Shown: one piece after another, positions 17,208 through 26,165 of the stretch
How the letters are laid out: every line of letters begins with the position of its first letter
Numbering within the stretch: position 1 is the first letter of the stretch
Assembly: GCF_003051085.1 (NCBI RefSeq)
Contig: NZ_QAOM01000003.1
Coordinates: 62,001-126,000, forward strand
DNA from: Trichococcus patagoniensis
Lineage (GTDB): Bacteria > Bacillota > Bacilli > Lactobacillales > Aerococcaceae
DNA: 64,000 nucleotides
Direction: 5' to 3'
Program-made: the position numbers and the translations under genes
Notes under the pieces: generated by a model
What the model saw: only the letters and a program-made list of their open reading frames with translations
Told to the model about the DNA's origin: nothing
Databases searched by the model: none

Positions 17208-17236
17208 ATATTAAATCTAAATTAGAAATAAGTCAA
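17208..17236 (-). promoter_or_regulatory. Promoter of the ilvD leader transcript
   Basis: Minus strand TTGACT (17231-17236), 17-nt spacer, TAATAT (17208-17213). The start point near 17201 leaves only about 10 nt before the leader Shine-Dalgarno. Confidence 0.75.
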
Positions 17237-17294
17237 TGCTTTTATGGAATCTTCATTTTTTTTGCTGACATTTCCTTGTCAGACATAGACCGAT

Positions 17295-17939
17295 CTAAGC
17301 GACGGGAAATGGCAAAAAGTTCTCAGGGAAGCAGTGATCAGCGCTATCCAAATCAAGCGACTCAATCACCATTTGAGCTTCATATGCCAAACCTTGCTCG
17401 ACTGCCTCAATGGACAGTTCATTGAAATGACAAAGAATCCCCTCATACAAAGGTACAAACGGCAATGCCTCCAAAACATCTGCCGGCCTCATCAATGTCA
17501 CAGGCTTCTCGGATTGCAGCACGTCACCCTCCACTAATACAGTCGAAACAAAATGTGAACAAAAAAAATAATTTTCCCTGACCCATTCCTTATTAAATAG
17601 AGCAGGCAATAGCCCCAGCAGATTATAATGGTACTTTTCTTTGTCCATTTCGAATGAAGAAACATAGCCTCTCATTACTGCCGCCTGTTCATCGGATACG
17701 GTCAGCTCATACACCGCACATTTTGCCTGACTATAGAAAGCAGATGTCACATCTTCCTGTATGAAGCCCCCTATAAAAGGGTTATTGGCTTTTTTTCGGC
17801 CGAAACTGAAGGTGTCCGCCAACGCTGCATCAAACGCCAAGGATACGTGATTATATTTTTGTCTTGTGAACAGTTTGATCGTCCGAGTCAATAGAGATCC
17901 CGTATCCGTCAATAATAGATAAATCTTCTGGTCTGACAT
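17295..17939 (-). CDS. Permuted NlpC/P60 (YiiX/YebB-like) papain-fold protein
   Basis: 214 aa, no signal peptide. A His in KYNHVSLAFD (about residue 31) and a Cys in YFFCSHFVSTVL (about residue 125) are arranged as in circularly permuted NlpC/P60 cysteine hydrolases, where His precedes Cys. Such proteins cleave amide or ester bonds of peptides or lipids, but this subgroup is not well characterised. TTAGGAG precedes the ATG. Single gene between the ilvD leader and the aminotransferase. Assignment is from motif pattern only. Confidence 0.6.
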   Translation of the reverse strand: MSDQKIYLLLTDTGSLLTRTIKLFTRQKYNHVSLAFDAALADTFSFGRKKANNPFIGGFIQEDVTSAFYSQAKCAVYELTVSDEQAAVMRGYVSSFEMDKEKYHYNLLGLLPALFNKEWVRENYFFCSHFVSTVLVEGDVLQSEKPVTLMRPADVLEALPFVPLYEGILCHFNELSIEAVEQGLAYEAQMVIESLDLDSADHCFPENFLPFPVA

Positions 17940-18222
17940 CCTGATGCTCCTAAATTGTTATTACAAAATCTGACTTCCACACCTATTGTTCAGGTTAACG
18001 TAGATAGGCTATCCCGTTGCCACAAATGAAAAGTCGTTCTGTTTTTGTACCGATCCTTTCATTATACCAAAAATGACCTGGCTGAATGCAACTTTTCAGA
18101 AAATTATCTTTATCTTCCTTTTTTGTTCCGTTCTCCTTCACTTGTCCCCGCGGCCAACACTAGGATAGTCGAAGAATATCTGATAAAATAAAAGAAAAGT
18201 TGATTAGAAGGAGCAAACATAC

Positions 18223-19392
18223 ATGTACCATTGGTCTGAACTATCCAAAAACTATCCGGCATCCAGTATCCGAAAAATGGCGAAACTGGCCGCCCAATTC
18301 GAGGACACGCTGATGCTGACAATGGGCGAACCGAATTTCGAAACGCCTGAATACATCAAAAAAGCCGGGCAGGATGCCATCGCCGCCAATCATACGCACT
18401 ACGGCGCGAATGTCGGCGAGCTCGCCTTTCAGCAAGCCGTAGCGAAAAAATACACGGACCAGACCGGCATCCCCTTCTACCCGAATGAAGCCATGGCGAC
18501 TTTCGGCGGAACGGAAGGCATTCTGCACGTGATGATGGCGATCCTGAACCCGGGCGACGAGGTGGTCATCGCCGATCCGAGCTACCCGAATTATCTCGGC
18601 CAAATCATGCTTTTGGGGGCACAGGTTATTCCAGTTCCTGTCTACGAAGAAAATTCTTTCAAGATGCAAGCTTCCGACATCGAGCAGGTCCTGACCGACA
18701 AAACGCGTTTGATCATTCTGAATACCCCGAATAATCCTATGGGTTCGATCCTTGATCCGAGCGATATGGAAGCCATCGTGGCCCTGGCCGATCGCCATCA
18801 GATCACGATTCTGTCGGACGAGGTCTACGAAAGCCTTATATACGACGGCAAGAAGCATTTCAGTCTGTTCGAGATTCCGGGAGCGAAAGACAATCATTTC
18901 GTGGTGAACAGCTTATCAAAAACTTATGCGATGACGGGTTGGCGGATCGGCTATGTCGTCGGCAATCAGGAAGCCATCGATCGCATGGCCGAGTTCCGGG
19001 AAGGCGTAGGATTCTGTGTCCCGCCTTTCATCCAGAAAGCCGCTGTCGCTGCGATCACCGGACCGCAGGATGATGTCCGCTATTTCTTGGAACAATACGA
19101 CCGTCGCCGCCACATCATCGTCGATGGTTTGAACCAGATTCCGGGTTTCCATTGTTTGAGTACGGAAGGCGCCTTTTATGCCTTTCCGAACATCAAGACA
19201 TTCGGTAAAACCTCCTATGATTTTGCGATGGAAATCTTGACGGAAACCCACGTGGCACTCACGCCGGGCTCCGCTTTCGGGAAAATGGGTGAAGGCTACT
19301 TGAGGATTCCGTTCGCCGAATCGGAAGAGGTGCTGCAAGAAGCCATCGACCGCATCAAAGCGTATATCCTAAAGGCTTATCCGAATATCTAG
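18223..19392 (+). CDS. PLP-dependent aminotransferase, class I/II
   Basis: 389 aa fold-type I aminotransferase. Conserved GEPNFETPE, HYGANVGELAFQ, NTPNNPMGS, the Asp/Tyr of LSDEVYESLIYDG, and the PLP lysine in NSLSKTYAMTGWRIGY. Transfers an amino group between an amino acid (probably aromatic, aspartate or branched) and 2-oxoglutarate. AGAAGGAG precedes the ATG at 18223. Monocistronic, followed by hairpins. It is a distant paralogue of the aminotransferase at 33496-34677; the substrate cannot be fixed. Confidence 0.92.
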   Translation: MYHWSELSKNYPASSIRKMAKLAAQFEDTLMLTMGEPNFETPEYIKKAGQDAIAANHTHYGANVGELAFQQAVAKKYTDQTGIPFYPNEAMATFGGTEGILHVMMAILNPGDEVVIADPSYPNYLGQIMLLGAQVIPVPVYEENSFKMQASDIEQVLTDKTRLIILNTPNNPMGSILDPSDMEAIVALADRHQITILSDEVYESLIYDGKKHFSLFEIPGAKDNHFVVNSLSKTYAMTGWRIGYVVGNQEAIDRMAEFREGVGFCVPPFIQKAAVAAITGPQDDVRYFLEQYDRRRHIIVDGLNQIPGFHCLSTEGAFYAFPNIKTFGKTSYDFAMEILTETHVALTPGSAFGKMGEGYLRIPFAESEEVLQEAIDRIKAYILKAYPNI

Positions 19393-19419
19393 GAAAGGGA
19401 GCTGTCTCGAAAAATGAGG

Positions 19420-19608
19420 CAGCCTCTTCTTTGCGATTTGGTGATGGAATTCCCCGCCAAAGTGGCTTTTGAAGGAGAAACTCGTATTGCTCTTGGACAT
19501 TTTACCCCGCCAAATAGGTTTTGGCGGGCTATCTCTGAGCATAAATTCAATTCCCATACAAAGAGGCTGCATCAAAGCCAGAAAATCCTTTTCTGGTTCT
19601 GATACAGC
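19420..19608. repeat. Hairpin-rich intergenic segment with terminators
   Basis: GCAGCCTCTT at 19420 and AAGAGGCTGC ending at 19570 form outer inverted repeats about 150 bp apart; between them CCCGCCAAA/TTTGGCGGG makes a tight hairpin (19505-19528). A further imperfect hairpin (19565-19608, core CCAGAAAA/TTTTCTGG) is a likely bidirectional terminator for the convergent aminotransferase and pgsA genes. The whole may be a degraded MITE-like insertion. Confidence 0.5.
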
Positions 19609-19614
19609 CCCTGT

Positions 19615-20163
19615 TCACTGATTATCCATTTGGCCTGACTTGTTTCTTTTCCACGCTTGCCAGACATGATAAGCATACTGGGAGAAGGTGATGACCGCCA
19701 ATCCCCCGACAAAAATCTGCAGATAGATCAAACCCGGCAGACGGAACAAGGAAAGAAGGATCGTGGCAAAAATCAGGACGGTCGTGGCCTTCCCGAATAC
19801 ATTCGCCGGCACGATGATTTTCGGCTCGACATTCAGTAAAGCCACGCCCAGGAATATCTGCAGGCCATCTTTTATCAATACGATCAGGAAAAACCAGTTT
19901 TCGATATAGCCGATATCCATCAATGTGTACAGAACTGAAATCTGCATCACTTTGTCCGCAAAAGGGTCAGCCACCTGCCCGAATTTCGTGATGGCATCAT
20001 ATTTTCTGGCGATATAGCCATCAATGATGTCGGTAAGGCTGGCGACCAGAAAAATGATCATCGCCCAACGGACCGGGTGCGCCGCATCCGAATAGAAGAC
20101 CATCAAATAAAAAGGGATCAAAAAAAGGCGGATCAGCGTCAGGATGTTCGGTACACGTTTCAT
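19615..20163 (-). CDS. pgsA: CDP-diacylglycerol-glycerol-3-phosphate 3-phosphatidyltransferase (PgsA-like)
   Basis: 182 aa integral membrane protein. The CDP-alcohol phosphatidyltransferase signature D-G-x2-A-R-x8-G-x3-D-x3-D is exact in DGYIARKYDAITKFGQ followed by VADPFADK. Opens VPNILTLIRLFLIPFYLMVF, as PgsA does. Makes phosphatidylglycerol phosphate from CDP-diacylglycerol and glycerol 3-phosphate at the cytoplasmic membrane. Single gene. Length is slightly short for PgsA (about 190), so a related CDP-alcohol transferase is possible. Confidence 0.85.
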   Translation of the reverse strand: MKRVPNILTLIRLFLIPFYLMVFYSDAAHPVRWAMIIFLVASLTDIIDGYIARKYDAITKFGQVADPFADKVMQISVLYTLMDIGYIENWFFLIVLIKDGLQIFLGVALLNVEPKIIVPANVFGKATTVLIFATILLSLFRLPGLIYLQIFVGGLAVITFSQYAYHVWQAWKRNKSGQMDNQ

Positions 20164-20253
20164 AAGTTAAGCCTCCCAGCTACCATTGGTATTCTTCTTA
20201 CCTATATTTTAATCTATAGCGCGTTCTTTAGCTATTTTTAGTAGATTCGAACG

Positions 20254-20302
20254 CAAAAAAAGTTCAGAAACCCAACAACCGGATGGCAGCAGGTTTCTGA
20301 AC
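20254..20302 (-). terminator. Terminator of the glutamine amidotransferase-like gene
   Basis: 11-bp stem GTTCAGAAACC/GGTTTCTGAAC, then TTTTTTTGCG on the minus strand, immediately after the stop codon at 20308. Confidence 0.85.
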
Positions 20303-20307
20303 GATTT

Positions 20308-21057
20308 TCAATAATGCATCACGTTGTCTTGGTAATGGATGCCTGTCCCCGCCAGGAAGACGATCTCATCAAAGAAATATTGCATTTTCTGGGAAGAGGC
20401 CAGCATAAATTCCGGATGCCACTGCACCGCGAAGATATTTTGGCTTCTTTCTTTTGCTTGGAAGGCTTCAATCAACCCGTCGGAGCTCCAAGCGATGGCC
20501 TCAAAAGGCTCCGCCAATTCCTTGACGCCTTGGTGATGGAAAGAGTTGACGAGATGCTTCTCACCCAAAAAGGAACGCAAGAAATTATTCGGGGCAATCG
20601 AAATAGAATGGGAAGCATACTGGATGTTCGTTTTCTGGTCATGTTGGACATCATACTCTTCCAGCTGGCTGATATCCTGATGCAGGCTGCCGCCAAAAGC
20701 GACATTGATCAGCTGCATTCCGCGGCATACCGCAAAAATCGGCTTGCATTGATTGTACGCTTCTCTGGCCAAAGCAATCTCGAAAGCGTCCCTCGCCGGA
20801 TGCGTGACACCCAACCGGTGCGTCGGCTCCTCATCATAAAGAATCGGGGATACGTCCTGCCCGCCTGCTAAAATCAATCCGTCCACAGCGTTGATGTAAT
20901 GCTCTGCATCCAATGGATCGCTGATGGGAATCACGAGCGGAATCCCTCCTGCTACTTGTACACCATCGATAAACCCTTGCGGTGTGTATGTTTTTTCCAT
21001 CTGATTGCCGAGTTCAGCAGTCAGATGGTTGCCTCCAATTCCTATAATCGGTTTCAT
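20308..21057 (-). CDS. Class I glutamine amidotransferase-like hydrolase (peptidase C26, PuuD-like)
   Basis: 249 aa. The nucleophile elbow PIFAVCRGMQLINVAFGG and the His/Glu pair of FAVQWHPEF form the amidotransferase triad, and GLILAGGQDVSPILYDEEP is typical of the gamma-glutamyl-gamma-aminobutyrate hydrolase family. Members release glutamate from gamma-glutamyl compounds. GGGAGG lies 9 nt before the ATG. The gene is divergent from an M20 amidohydrolase, so both may act in nitrogen compound scavenging. A 23-codon ORF with its own ribosome site lies ~220 nt upstream. Confidence 0.9.
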   Translation of the reverse strand: MKPIIGIGGNHLTAELGNQMEKTYTPQGFIDGVQVAGGIPLVIPISDPLDAEHYINAVDGLILAGGQDVSPILYDEEPTHRLGVTHPARDAFEIALAREAYNQCKPIFAVCRGMQLINVAFGGSLHQDISQLEEYDVQHDQKTNIQYASHSISIAPNNFLRSFLGEKHLVNSFHHQGVKELAEPFEAIAWSSDGLIEAFQAKERSQNIFAVQWHPEFMLASSQKMQYFFDEIVFLAGTGIHYQDNVMHY

Positions 21058-21279
21058 CCATTATTCCTCCCGTCACATTTTTTTCTAATGATGTGTGCGC
21101 ACCATCTGCACGCACTTCCCTCAATTTCTCGTTAGCGTACAAAAAAAGCACATATGTATGACGACACACTCATGCGCATGGTAACCCTTATTGTTTTTTC
21201 AGAAGGCTACACATCAATCAGTGATCGTTCCCTTACAGTCGATCGGACGAACCTGCAGACACTTCCCAAAAAAGGCTGT

Positions 21280-21351
21280 TCAAATGAGCGCACGACGTAC
21301 ATGCTTAACTTTTCCGCAACACATATGCATGTCCATATAGCCGTCCATCAT
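21280..21351 (-). CDS. Possible Met-rich upstream small ORF (23 aa)
   Basis: An ORF from ATG 21351 with GGAGG 7 nt upstream encodes a 23-residue peptide with five Met and a Cys-Cys pair (starts MMDGYMDMHMCC). It lies in the 584-nt gap upstream of the PuuD-like gene on the same strand. It could be a leader peptide or chance. Otherwise the gap holds no recognisable gene. Confidence 0.3.
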   Translation of the reverse strand: MMDGYMDMHMCCGKVKHVRRALI

Positions 21352-21656
21352 TCTCATTCCTCCGCCCCTATTATTGCTATTAGATGAATCTTTTCATTAA
21401 ATTCACATTTAAAAATAAATTAATGCTATTGTAACGTGCTGTCAGCCCTCTGTCAATGACGAGTTGTGGCGTTTTTCATTGCAGCATCTCATTTTAATTC
21501 TCCATTTTTCATGAATATCCTTGATTTCCCTTGCTTTTTGGATGCTTTTGCTCTAGGATTCAATATAGAAAATAAAATTAAAAAAGAATGAGAATACTTG
21601 CACCTGCATATTTTTTTAGGAAAGAGCATCATTAAGAAAGGGTGTGTCGAATAGCT

Positions 21657-22913
21657 ATGTTTAAAGCAAATAAACAACGCATCCAGACCCACATCGAGTC
21701 GCTTGCGCGCTTTACTGCAACTCCCGGTCACGGAACGACCAGACTCTCATACAGCAAAGAAGATGAATCAGCCCGTCATTACATCAAGCAAGAAATGAGA
21801 AACCTCAGCCTTGTTGTTCGGGAAGATGCGGTTGGAAATATTTATGGGCGACTAGAAGGTTTGTTGAAAAATGTGCCTGCCGTAATAATCGGCTCTCATT
21901 TTGACAGTGTCCCGAATGGTGGTTCCTTCGATGGTCCCGCCGGAGTCGTTACTGGTCTTGAGGTGGCGGCTTTGTTTCAGGAGTACGGTCTGAAGCCCCG
22001 TTATCCGCTCGAAGTCATTGCCATGATCGAGGAAGAAGGCTCTCGTTTCGGAGGCGGTGTTTTGGGTTCCCGCATGATAGCAGGCCAAATTACCCCTACT
22101 GATCTGCATGAAATGAAGGACAGTACCGGTCAATCGGCAGCGGACGCGATGGCAAAAATGGGATTCAACGCTGCTGACATCGGTTCGGCGCTGCGTACCG
22201 CAAGTGATGTGAAAGCCTTCCTGGAATTGCATATCGAACAGGGTCCATTATTGGAAGAAGCGGCACAGGATGTGGGCATTGTCCAATCGATCGTCGGCAT
22301 GACCGAAATTCGCATCACCGTCAGAGGGAAATCCGGGCATGCGGGAACGACTCCGATGAAAGGCCGCGCCGATGCCTTAGTGGCGGCGGTATCGATTCTG
22401 AAGGAACTTCCTGGGCTGGTTTTAGGTGAATCAGACATGCCGGTTTTGACTGTCGGAAAACTGAACGTCCTTCCGAACGGCGCCAATGTCATCCCGAATC
22501 AGGTTGATTTCACAGTAGACATCCGTTCCGCCAATAACGGTACCATCCGGCGCATCCTCGGTAAAATCAAGCAGCTAGCGGCAGATGCAATAATGCCGGG
22601 CATCTCTTTCAGCACAGAGGAATTGCTTTATGCGGAGCCTGTCGGGATGTCGACCACTATCCAGTCACTGCTGATCGGAAATTGCGAAAAACTAGGGTTG
22701 CGCCATCGAAAAATGGTAAGCGGCGCCGGGCATGACGCCATGATATTCGCAAGCTTCACTGACACAGGCCTGATCTTCGTCCCCAGCAAAGACGGCATCA
22801 GCCATACTCCGGAAGAATGGACAGATTATGCGCAATTGCAAAAAGGGATTGAACTCGCGTTCGAAACAATTGTACAATTGACAGAAGCAAAAGAAAAAAG
22901 CAGCAATCAATAA
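21657..22913 (+). CDS. M20 family Zn-dependent amidohydrolase (hydantoinase/carbamoylase type)
   Basis: About 418 aa. Metal-binding blocks GSHFDSVPNGGSFDGPAGV, EEEGSRFGGGVLGSRM, LELHIEQGPLLEE, and the late GAGHDAMIF identify the amidase, hydantoinase/carbamoylase branch (N-carbamoyl-L-amino acid hydrolase, allantoate amidohydrolase, beta-ureidopropionase). It hydrolyses an N-carbamoyl or ureido group in the cytoplasm. ATG 21657 lies 14 nt after AAGGG, and GTG 21642 is an alternative start, so the N-terminus is uncertain. Followed 88 nt later by argH in the same direction. Substrate undetermined. Confidence 0.9.
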   Translation: MFKANKQRIQTHIESLARFTATPGHGTTRLSYSKEDESARHYIKQEMRNLSLVVREDAVGNIYGRLEGLLKNVPAVIIGSHFDSVPNGGSFDGPAGVVTGLEVAALFQEYGLKPRYPLEVIAMIEEEGSRFGGGVLGSRMIAGQITPTDLHEMKDSTGQSAADAMAKMGFNAADIGSALRTASDVKAFLELHIEQGPLLEEAAQDVGIVQSIVGMTEIRITVRGKSGHAGTTPMKGRADALVAAVSILKELPGLVLGESDMPVLTVGKLNVLPNGANVIPNQVDFTVDIRSANNGTIRRILGKIKQLAADAIMPGISFSTEELLYAEPVGMSTTIQSLLIGNCEKLGLRHRKMVSGAGHDAMIFASFTDTGLIFVPSKDGISHTPEEWTDYAQLQKGIELAFETIVQLTEAKEKSSNQ

Positions 22914-23001
22914 TGAAGCGTATTAAAATACTATCGAAAAGAGCCAGGGATTGCGGTGTGGTCATCCACATCAAGACAAACACCCTGCCGAGGAGGAAAT
23001 T

Positions 23002-24393
23002 ATGGCAATTTGGTCAAATAATTATCACGGTTCCATGAATGAAAAGGCATTTGAATTCAATTCATCCATCGATGCGGATGCCCGTCTGGTCTATGCAGAT
23101 ATCGCCGGAAGTATCGCTCACGCAAAAATGTTGGGCAAAACCGAAATCATTCCTCGCGAAGAATCGGATGCTCTCGTCAATGAACTGGGCAAAATGAATG
23201 ATGAACTGCAGGATGGCGATCTGACCATCGATTTCTCGGAAGAAGATATCCACAGCTTCCTGGAAGCGGAATTGACGCGACGTCTTGGCGCTATCGGCAA
23301 AAAGGTCCACACAGGAAGAAGCCGCAACGACCAAGTAGCGACTGCTTTGAAGTTGTATTCTGTTTCTGCGTTGGAGCATCTGTCCAGTCTTACTGCCAAC
23401 GTTGCCCTCGCATTGAGTGAAAAAGCCGAACAGCATCTGGAAACGATCATGCCAGGTTATACCCATCTGCAACGTGCACAACCCATCACTTTTGCCCATC
23501 ACCTGATGGCTTACACGGAGATGTTCCTGAGGGACAAATCCCGTCTGGATGATGCCCAAGAACGGGTACTGCATTATTTACCGCTAGGCAGTGCCGCACT
23601 TGCGACTACCACCTTGCCGTTGGACCGCGCCTTCACTGCTGAAGCACTCGGCTTCAAGGATTTTTCCCGGAACAGTCTCGATGGCGTATCCGATCGCGAC
23701 CATTCCATGGAAATGTTGGCGGATATGTCAATCATCATGGTCCACATTTCCCGTCTGGCTGAAGAAGTCATCCTTTGGTCCTCACAGGAATTCGGATTTG
23801 TTAAAATCCGGGATACATTCTCTTCCGGATCCAGCATCATGCCACAGAAGAAAAATCCGGACATCGCGGAATTGCTGCGCGGCAAATCCGGCCGTGTCTT
23901 CGGTGATTTGATTGGCGTATTGACTTTGATGAAAGGCTTGCCACTTGCCTACAACAAAGATATGCAAGAAGAAAAAGAATTGCTGTTCGAAGCAATCGAC
24001 ACAGTCACATTCTGTCTGGAGATTCTGCCTGCAATGCTGAACGATATGGACGTGATTGAAGCAGCCATGCTGAAGGCTTCGCAAAAAGGCTATCTGAATG
24101 CGACTGACTGTGCCGACTTCCTGGTCGAAAAAGGCATCCCCTTCCGTGACGCTTACCAGATCACCGGAAATATCCTGAAAGAATGCGAGGAACAGAACCT
24201 GACGCTGGAAAACTTCCCGTTGGATATGTACAAAAAACACTCGGACGCTTTTGATGAAACCATCTACAAAAAGGTTGACCTGAAGGAATGCGTCATCCGC
24301 AGAAACGTAGCCGGCGGACCGGCACCGGAACGAGTGAAAGAGCACATCGAAGCAGTCAAAACAAAATTAGAAGACTACCAGATCATTTCCTGA
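23002..24393 (+). CDS. argH: Argininosuccinate lyase
   Basis: 463 aa, standard length. ATG 23002 has AGGAGG 5 nt upstream. Fumarase/aspartase superfamily signature GSSIMPQKKNPD, the HTGRSRNDQVAT block, and HLQRAQPITFAHH are all present. Cleaves argininosuccinate to arginine and fumarate. No argG is adjacent; instead it follows the M20 carbamoylase-type gene. Terminated by a strong GC-rich hairpin. Confidence 0.96.
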   Translation: MAIWSNNYHGSMNEKAFEFNSSIDADARLVYADIAGSIAHAKMLGKTEIIPREESDALVNELGKMNDELQDGDLTIDFSEEDIHSFLEAELTRRLGAIGKKVHTGRSRNDQVATALKLYSVSALEHLSSLTANVALALSEKAEQHLETIMPGYTHLQRAQPITFAHHLMAYTEMFLRDKSRLDDAQERVLHYLPLGSAALATTTLPLDRAFTAEALGFKDFSRNSLDGVSDRDHSMEMLADMSIIMVHISRLAEEVILWSSQEFGFVKIRDTFSSGSSIMPQKKNPDIAELLRGKSGRVFGDLIGVLTLMKGLPLAYNKDMQEEKELLFEAIDTVTFCLEILPAMLNDMDVIEAAMLKASQKGYLNATDCADFLVEKGIPFRDAYQITGNILKECEEQNLTLENFPLDMYKKHSDAFDETIYKKVDLKECVIRRNVAGGPAPERVKEHIEAVKTKLEDYQIIS

Positions 24394-24409
24394 TCACACA
24401 AGTAACCTA

Positions 24410-24450
24410 AAATGCGGGGCCACCAGTTTTGGTGGCCCCGCATTTGTTTG
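24410..24450 (+). terminator. Terminator of argH
   Basis: 16-bp stem AAATGCGGGGCCACCA/TGGTGGCCCCGCATTT with a 4-nt loop followed by a T-rich stretch, 16 nt after the argH stop. Confidence 0.9.
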
Positions 24451-24513
24451 CATTCTAATGATGATCCGTTCCGCTGGCCGGAGGAGAGCTCTGGTTAGCT
24501 GGCCTCTTGCCGG

Positions 24514-24574
24514 GCACAATTGTATAAGAATAGGCCGTCTCGCAATGAGGCGGCCTATTCTTATGCAATTGTGC
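24514..24574. repeat. 24-bp inverted repeat downstream of pyk
   Basis: The left arm 24514-24537 and right arm 24551-24574 are complementary over 24 bp with one mismatch (outer end GCACAATTG/CAATTGTGC, inner end GGCCG/CGGCC), around a 13-nt loop. It lies 12 bases beyond the pyk stop. There is no U run, so it is more like a stabilising 3' hairpin or a miniature mobile element than a normal terminator. Confidence 0.75.
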
Positions 24575-24586
24575 GATGCATTAAGT

Positions 24587-26020
24587 TCAATCGGGTATCC
24601 GTTCAATCTTCATTAGATTAGTTGTGCCGCTTTCTTTTATCGGCGTCCCAGCAGTGATGACGATAGCTTCTCCAGGTTGCGCAAATCCCTTTTCTTTCGC
24701 CAATGCAGTTACCTTACTCAGCATATCATCCACATTTTCCGGTTCTTCGGTGACGAAAGCCTGAACTCCCCACACAAGCGTCAGCCCTCTCTGAATCCTT
24801 TCGCTGTAGGTCGCCGCCAAAATATTCGCTTTCGGCCGGTATTTGGAGATCATGCGGGCCGTATGTCCGGAACTAGTTGCCGCTACGATGGTTTTGATGC
24901 CCAGATTCATGACCGTGCGCGCTGCAGCTTGGCTGATGGCTTCGGTAACGGATGCCTTATCGAACAAGGCCAGTGTGGATAGATTCCCGCCATTTGCCTC
25001 AAGAGCTTCTTCCGTCCGTTCCGCAATCCGTGCCATCATCGCGACGGTTTCGACTGGGTATTGGCCGACAGCCGACTCGCCGGAAAGCATGACTGCATCT
25101 GTTCCGTCAAATATAGCATTCGCGACGTCGCTCGCTTCTGCCCTTGTCGGCCGCGGGTTCCATTGCATAGAGTCCAACATCTGTGTAGCAGTGATGACTT
25201 GTTTTCCGACCAGATTGCATTTCCGGATCAGATCTTTTTGGACAATAGGCACATCGGCACCGTTTATTTCCACGCCCAAATCGCCGCGCGCCACCATCAA
25301 GCCGCTGCACACTTTGAGTATTTCTTCGGCGTTCTGTACACCTTCCTGATTTTCGATTTTGGCGATGATCTGCGTATCCGTCGCACCCATTTCTTCAAGT
25401 ATCTCAATAATTTCCAGGATATCACTGGCCCTGCGGACAAAGCTGGCGGCAATGAAGTCCACGCCTTGCTGCACACCGAAGCGGATATCCGCAGCATCTT
25501 TTTCCGTCAGACCGGGCATACTGAATTTAGCTTCCGGCACATTGATGCCTTTTGAATTCTTCAGAATGCCGTCCACTTGGACTATGGCTATGATTTCTTT
25601 GGCTTCATAATTGATATCCGTAACCTCCAGAACCAATAATCCGTCATCGATCAAAATATGCATGCCGATCGTCACATCATTGATCAGTTCAGGATAGGTG
25701 ACAGAAAATTTTTCTTTTGTTCCCAGCACGGGTTCCATGCTGATGATTACCGACTCCCCGGAAACCAAGGTAACGGCATCATCCGTCATTTTGTTTGTCC
25801 GGATTTTCTGTCCTTGGATATCCATCATGATGCCTATATTTTTGTTCGCCAATCGTGCAGCTTCCCTGACATTATTCAGACTGACCATATGCGTATCATG
25901 TGCGCCGTGCGAAAAATTCAGCCGCGCCACATTCATGCCGCTGTTCATCATCCTTACCAACACATCGACTGAATCGCTTGCTGGTCCGATTGTGCAGACT
26001 ATCTTCGTCTTTTTCACCAT
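24587..26020 (-). CDS. pyk: Pyruvate kinase
   Basis: 477 aa from ATG 26020 (GAGGGG upstream). Starts KTKIVCTIGPAS, has NVARLNFSHG, the active-site segment IIAKIENQEG, ARGDLGVEI and the C-terminal SGHTARMISKYRP. Converts PEP and ADP to pyruvate and ATP. It lacks the extra C-terminal PEP-utiliser domain that many Bacilli enzymes (about 580 aa) carry. Monocistronic here, not next to pfkA as in many relatives, so possibly a second isozyme. Confidence 0.95.
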   Translation of the reverse strand: MVKKTKIVCTIGPASDSVDVLVRMMNSGMNVARLNFSHGAHDTHMVSLNNVREAARLANKNIGIMMDIQGQKIRTNKMTDDAVTLVSGESVIISMEPVLGTKEKFSVTYPELINDVTIGMHILIDDGLLVLEVTDINYEAKEIIAIVQVDGILKNSKGINVPEAKFSMPGLTEKDAADIRFGVQQGVDFIAASFVRRASDILEIIEILEEMGATDTQIIAKIENQEGVQNAEEILKVCSGLMVARGDLGVEINGADVPIVQKDLIRKCNLVGKQVITATQMLDSMQWNPRPTRAEASDVANAIFDGTDAVMLSGESAVGQYPVETVAMMARIAERTEEALEANGGNLSTLALFDKASVTEAISQAAARTVMNLGIKTIVAATSSGHTARMISKYRPKANILAATYSERIQRGLTLVWGVQAFVTEEPENVDDMLSKVTALAKEKGFAQPGEAIVITAGTPIKESGTTNLMKIERIPD

Positions 26021-26123
26021 AATTCGCCCCTCATTTCTGAATTGACCATCCTCATAAACTGACATTTACCTGTCTTCATTATAGAACAAATGCTCTGGTT
26101 TAGAAATTATGACGCTGTCAAAA

Positions 26124-26155
26124 GACAAAAACGTGATGCTTTTCGGCACCACGTT
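26124..26155 (-). terminator. Terminator of EamA permease gene
   Basis: Stem AACGTGATGC/GCACCACGTT with one mismatch and a 6-nt loop; the minus strand continues TTTTGTC. It lies 11 nt after the gene's stop. Confidence 0.7.
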
Positions 26156-26165
26156 CTTGAAAAAT

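Noticed and set aside
16977-17236. T-box riboswitch upstream of ilvD
   Set aside because: No T-box sequence (AA-N-GGGTGG-N-ACCGCG) or specifier loop; a coding leader peptide explains the region better.
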